DNA of 64,000 nt from Lactococcus sp. S-13 (lineage in GTDB: Bacteria; Bacillota; Bacilli; Lactobacillales; Streptococcaceae): the NCBI RefSeq assembly GCF_004210295.1, contig NZ_SDAK01000001.1:1364001-1428000 (forward strand), in the 5' to 3' direction. Below the pieces are notes generated by a model. It did no database searches. It was not told the origin of the DNA and saw only the letters and a program-made list of their open reading frames with translations. The translations under genes were made by a program, and so were the position numbers. Position 1 is the first letter of the stretch. Each line of letters begins with the position of its first letter. Positions 62,163-64,000 of this stretch are shown in pieces.

Positions 62163-62873
62163 ATGGCGATTATTGGAATTTTAGGAACACCTTATAATAC
62201 CGTGGAAAAAACACCCTTTTGGTGGAATAAGGTCAGCTACACCCGTCAATCAATCATTGATGCTTTTCAAAATTTGGGGCATACGGTGGTAATTTTACCT
62301 GTAGATAAGCCTGAAAATGCCCAAAAATATCTGGCACTCGTTGATAAAATTGTGCTGACGGGCGGTGCAGATGTGAGTCCCCGCTTTTATGGCGAAGAAC
62401 CTCATTCTCTCTTGGAAACAACGGATCCAAAACGCGATGCTTTTGAATTTGCAGCGATTGAAGCTGCACTTGCCGCCGAGAAACCAATTTTTGGAATTTG
62501 CCGAGGCTTGCAGGTCTTGAACGTCTATTTTGGTGGCAGTCTCTATCAAGATTTGAGTCAAACTTCTAGCACAATCAAGCATCGCCAAAGTCCAACTCCT
62601 CAAGAAATTCCGACTCATCAAGTGACGGTTGCCAAAGACAGCAGTCTAAATTTTTTGCCTGAGCATTACCTCGTCAACTCTTTTCATCATCAGGTGGTCA
62701 AAGAGTTGGGTGAGGGCTTGACCGCAATCGCTCATGGAACAGACGGCTTGGTAGAAGCAATTGAAAATAAAGAAAAAGGGATTTTAGCAGTGCAATGGCA
62801 CCCTGAATGTACTTGGCCAACCGAAGCTTTTGATCAAAAAATCTTTCAACTTTTTGCCGATGGTAGTCTATAA
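62163..62873 (+). CDS. Class I glutamine amidotransferase-like gamma-glutamyl hydrolase (C26)
   Basis: A 236-residue PuuD-like hydrolase. The nucleophile Cys is in FGICRGLQVLN near residue 113, with the His-Glu pair in VQWHPE near 218 and FHHQVVKELG before it. Family substrates include gamma-glutamyl-GABA; the actual one is unknown. It lies one base after pepX, with GAGGAAG inside the pepX end, so it is co-translated, which hints at peptide or gamma-glutamyl dipeptide use. Confidence 0.88.
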   Translation: MAIIGILGTPYNTVEKTPFWWNKVSYTRQSIIDAFQNLGHTVVILPVDKPENAQKYLALVDKIVLTGGADVSPRFYGEEPHSLLETTDPKRDAFEFAAIEAALAAEKPIFGICRGLQVLNVYFGGSLYQDLSQTSSTIKHRQSPTPQEIPTHQVTVAKDSSLNFLPEHYLVNSFHHQVVKELGEGLTAIAHGTDGLVEAIENKEKGILAVQWHPECTWPTEAFDQKIFQLFADGSL

Positions 62874-62881
62874 AAAAACTT

Positions 62882-62918
62882 TCAAACTGTCATAAATCAT
62901 TTTTATGGCGGTTTTTTT
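62882..62918 (+). terminator. pepX operon terminator
   Basis: AAACTGTCATAAA and TTTATGGCGGTTT pair with G-U steps, followed by seven Ts. Confidence 0.8.
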
Positions 62919-62922
62919 AAGA

Positions 62923-62951
62923 TTGTGTTAATATTATGAATATGTTAATAT
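62923..62951 (+). promoter_or_regulatory. Promoter of the amino-acid binding protein gene
   Basis: TTGTGT (62923-62928), 17 bases, TAATAT (62946-62951). A hairpin TCTGCAAA/TTTGCAGA (62957-62980) begins the mRNA. Confidence 0.65.
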
Positions 62952-63001
62952 CGTAATCTGCAAATGAATTGGTTTGCAGAATTTAACAGGGAGAAAACAC
63001 A

Positions 63002-63850
63002 ATGAAAAAATTTAAAATTATAAGTCTCGCAACCTTGGGCCTTGCTTCAGTGGCTCTTCTGGCAGCCTGCTCTTCTCAAAAAAATTTGCAATCAAAAACA
63101 GCCTCACAAAAAGTGACCACCGTAACAGTGGCGACTTCTGGTTCTTCTGTTCCTTATGAATACAGCGTCGACGGTAAAATGACTGGCTTTGAATATGACA
63201 TTTTGAAAGCCGCTGACAAAGACATGAAGGACTACAAATTTAAGTTCAAAGTTTATGATGACAATGCGATTTTGACTGCTTTGGATGGCGGTCGGGCGCA
63301 AATTGCAGCCAATAACTTCGGGAAGACAAAAGCGCGCGAAGAAAAATATCTCTTTTCTTATCCTGTCCGTCAAGGGATTGACGCGATCTTCTCAACTTCT
63401 AAAGAAAACATTACTAAGATTTCACAATTGGCTGGAAAAACCACTGAAATTCCAACAGGAACCAATTATGGCGATATGTTTGACACTTGGAACAGCAAAC
63501 ACCCTGATAAAAAAATCAATGTGAAATACAGCCAACGCGCCTTGACCGACCGCCTCTCAGCAATTTCTAGCGGACAGATTGATTTCTTATTTGCCTCAAA
63601 AGCGGCGGCTGAAAATCTTGTCAAAGAACACGCCATTACTGGTCTTGTGGACACCATCCCGACAGATTTGAACAAACAGCCCGACTTTAAAACATATGAT
63701 TATTTTGTTTTGGACAATAGCCAAAGTCAATTACAAAAAGATTTGAATGTGGAATTGAAAAAACTCTATGAAAATGGCACTTTGAAAAAGTTGTCAGAGA
63801 AATATTTCAAAGACAGCCACATTCCAGCCGCTGATCAATTTAAATCATAA
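63002..63850 (+). CDS. Amino-acid ABC transporter substrate-binding lipoprotein
   Basis: A 282-residue family 3 solute-binding protein. The lipobox LAAC (Cys about residue 23) anchors it. The ligand core begins VTVATSGSSVPYEYSVDGKMTGFEYDIL, and the sequence overall resembles polar or cystine-type binders. No permease or ATPase gene follows; a terminator ends the unit, so it is an orphan or serves a transporter encoded elsewhere. The ribosome binding site is CAGGGAGAA. Confidence 0.9.
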   Translation: MKKFKIISLATLGLASVALLAACSSQKNLQSKTASQKVTTVTVATSGSSVPYEYSVDGKMTGFEYDILKAADKDMKDYKFKFKVYDDNAILTALDGGRAQIAANNFGKTKAREEKYLFSYPVRQGIDAIFSTSKENITKISQLAGKTTEIPTGTNYGDMFDTWNSKHPDKKINVKYSQRALTDRLSAISSGQIDFLFASKAAAENLVKEHAITGLVDTIPTDLNKQPDFKTYDYFVLDNSQSQLQKDLNVELKKLYENGTLKKLSEKYFKDSHIPAADQFKS

Positions 63851-63852
63851 TA

Positions 63853-63878
63853 AAAACTCGTCACTGACGAGTTTTTTT
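63853..63878 (+). terminator. Terminator of the binding protein gene
   Basis: AAAAACTCGTC-ACT-GACGAGTTTTTTT. Confidence 0.92.
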
Positions 63879-63890
63879 GTGCAAATTTAC

Positions 63891-63971
63891 AGAGATTTTA
63901 CTGACGTAAATCAATTTTGGTAGAGAAAATGCTGACGGATTTGAAAAAAATCATTTTCGTCAGCATTTTTA
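63891..63971. repeat. Dispersed-repeat copies forming a terminator hairpin
   Basis: Reverse words AGAGATTTTACTGACG (63891-63906) and AGAGAAAATGCTGACG (63922-63937); the second pairs with CGTCAGCATTTTT (63958-63970). Confidence 0.85.
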
Positions 63972-63974
63972 ATA

Positions 63975-64000
63975 TTATTTAATCGCAGCATCCAAGTGTG
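63975..64000 (-). CDS. 3' end of a gene running off the window
   Basis: Minus-strand codons reading H-L-D-A-A-I-K-stop end at 63975, directly behind a bidirectional hairpin. Too short to identify; the frame is the only one that closes before the terminator. Confidence 0.35.

Noticed and set aside
8821-63971. CGTCAG word as a Chi site
   Set aside because: The described lactococcal Chi sequence is GCGCGTG, a 7-mer; this word is longer, AT-rich in its tail and occurs as inverted terminators, unlike Chi.

Overview
The window is about 38% GC low-GC Gram-positive chromosome. Its gene content points to Lactococcus, near but probably not identical to the L. lactis/cremoris group: duplicated ackA genes, an arginine deiminase cluster in the lactococcal order argS-arcA-arcB-arcD1-arcC1-arcC2-arcT-arcD2 with a divergent ArgR-type repressor, a leucine operon under a Leu-codon attenuator and a CodY box, an aquaglyceroporin gene beside pepX, and a CppA-type protein. 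No rRNA, tRNA, insertion sequence, prophage or CRISPR was seen. Species assignment is inference.

Layout. 0-14.7 kb: housekeeping genes (rlmA, cutC, ecsAB, hit, rplK-rplA with an L1-type leader, msrA, cls, cvfB, pyrH-DUF817-frr) plus a secreted CHAP-domain protein. 14.8-21.1 kb: ackA1 and ackA2, separated by a small accessory block (Rgg-type regulator, secreted protein, lipoprotein), then a YtxK/ComYH-like methyltransferase. 21.2-26.1 kb: typA, then a second accessory block: a LytTR regulator with a degenerate receiver, and an operon of one secreted protein and two four-helix membrane proteins, with LytTR-like direct repeats before its promoter. 26.2-32.5 kb: MFS transporter, yqgQ-glk-rhodanese, dps, the prepilin peptidase comC, dinB and a YbaK/ProX deacylase. 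32.5-44.6 kb: arginine deiminase pathway, argS and argR. 44.6-50.4 kb: a probable ArgX-like sRNA in the argR 3' region, then leuA-HAD-leuB-leuC-leuD. 50.5-64 kb: murC, a basic low-complexity protein, a SWIM/SNF2 helicase, a beta-lactamase-fold hydrolase, cppA, a CPBP protease, aquaglyceroporin, pepX, a C26 amidotransferase and an amino-acid binding lipoprotein.

How the genes work together. ArcA/ArcB/ArcC convert arginine to ornithine, CO2, ammonia and ATP; ArcD1/ArcD2 exchange arginine and ornithine. ArgR, a CcpA (cre) site, TATGCAT-type boxes and a 3'-end sRNA complementary to the arcB ribosome binding site all appear to control this cluster. Leucine synthesis is gated by CodY and by attenuation.

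Four things stand out. (1) A 16-base word, roughly CGTCAGYAWTTTYTCT, occurs about 25 times in 64 kb: singly, in short tandem arrays, as inverted pairs forming terminator hairpins, and inside two genes. (2) At least seven genes begin exactly six bases after a -10 hexamer, so their mRNAs are probably leaderless. (3) The LytTR-linked secreted/membrane operon is a candidate undescribed system. (4) A 12-base perfect complementarity joins the argR-3' sRNA to the arcB ribosome binding site.
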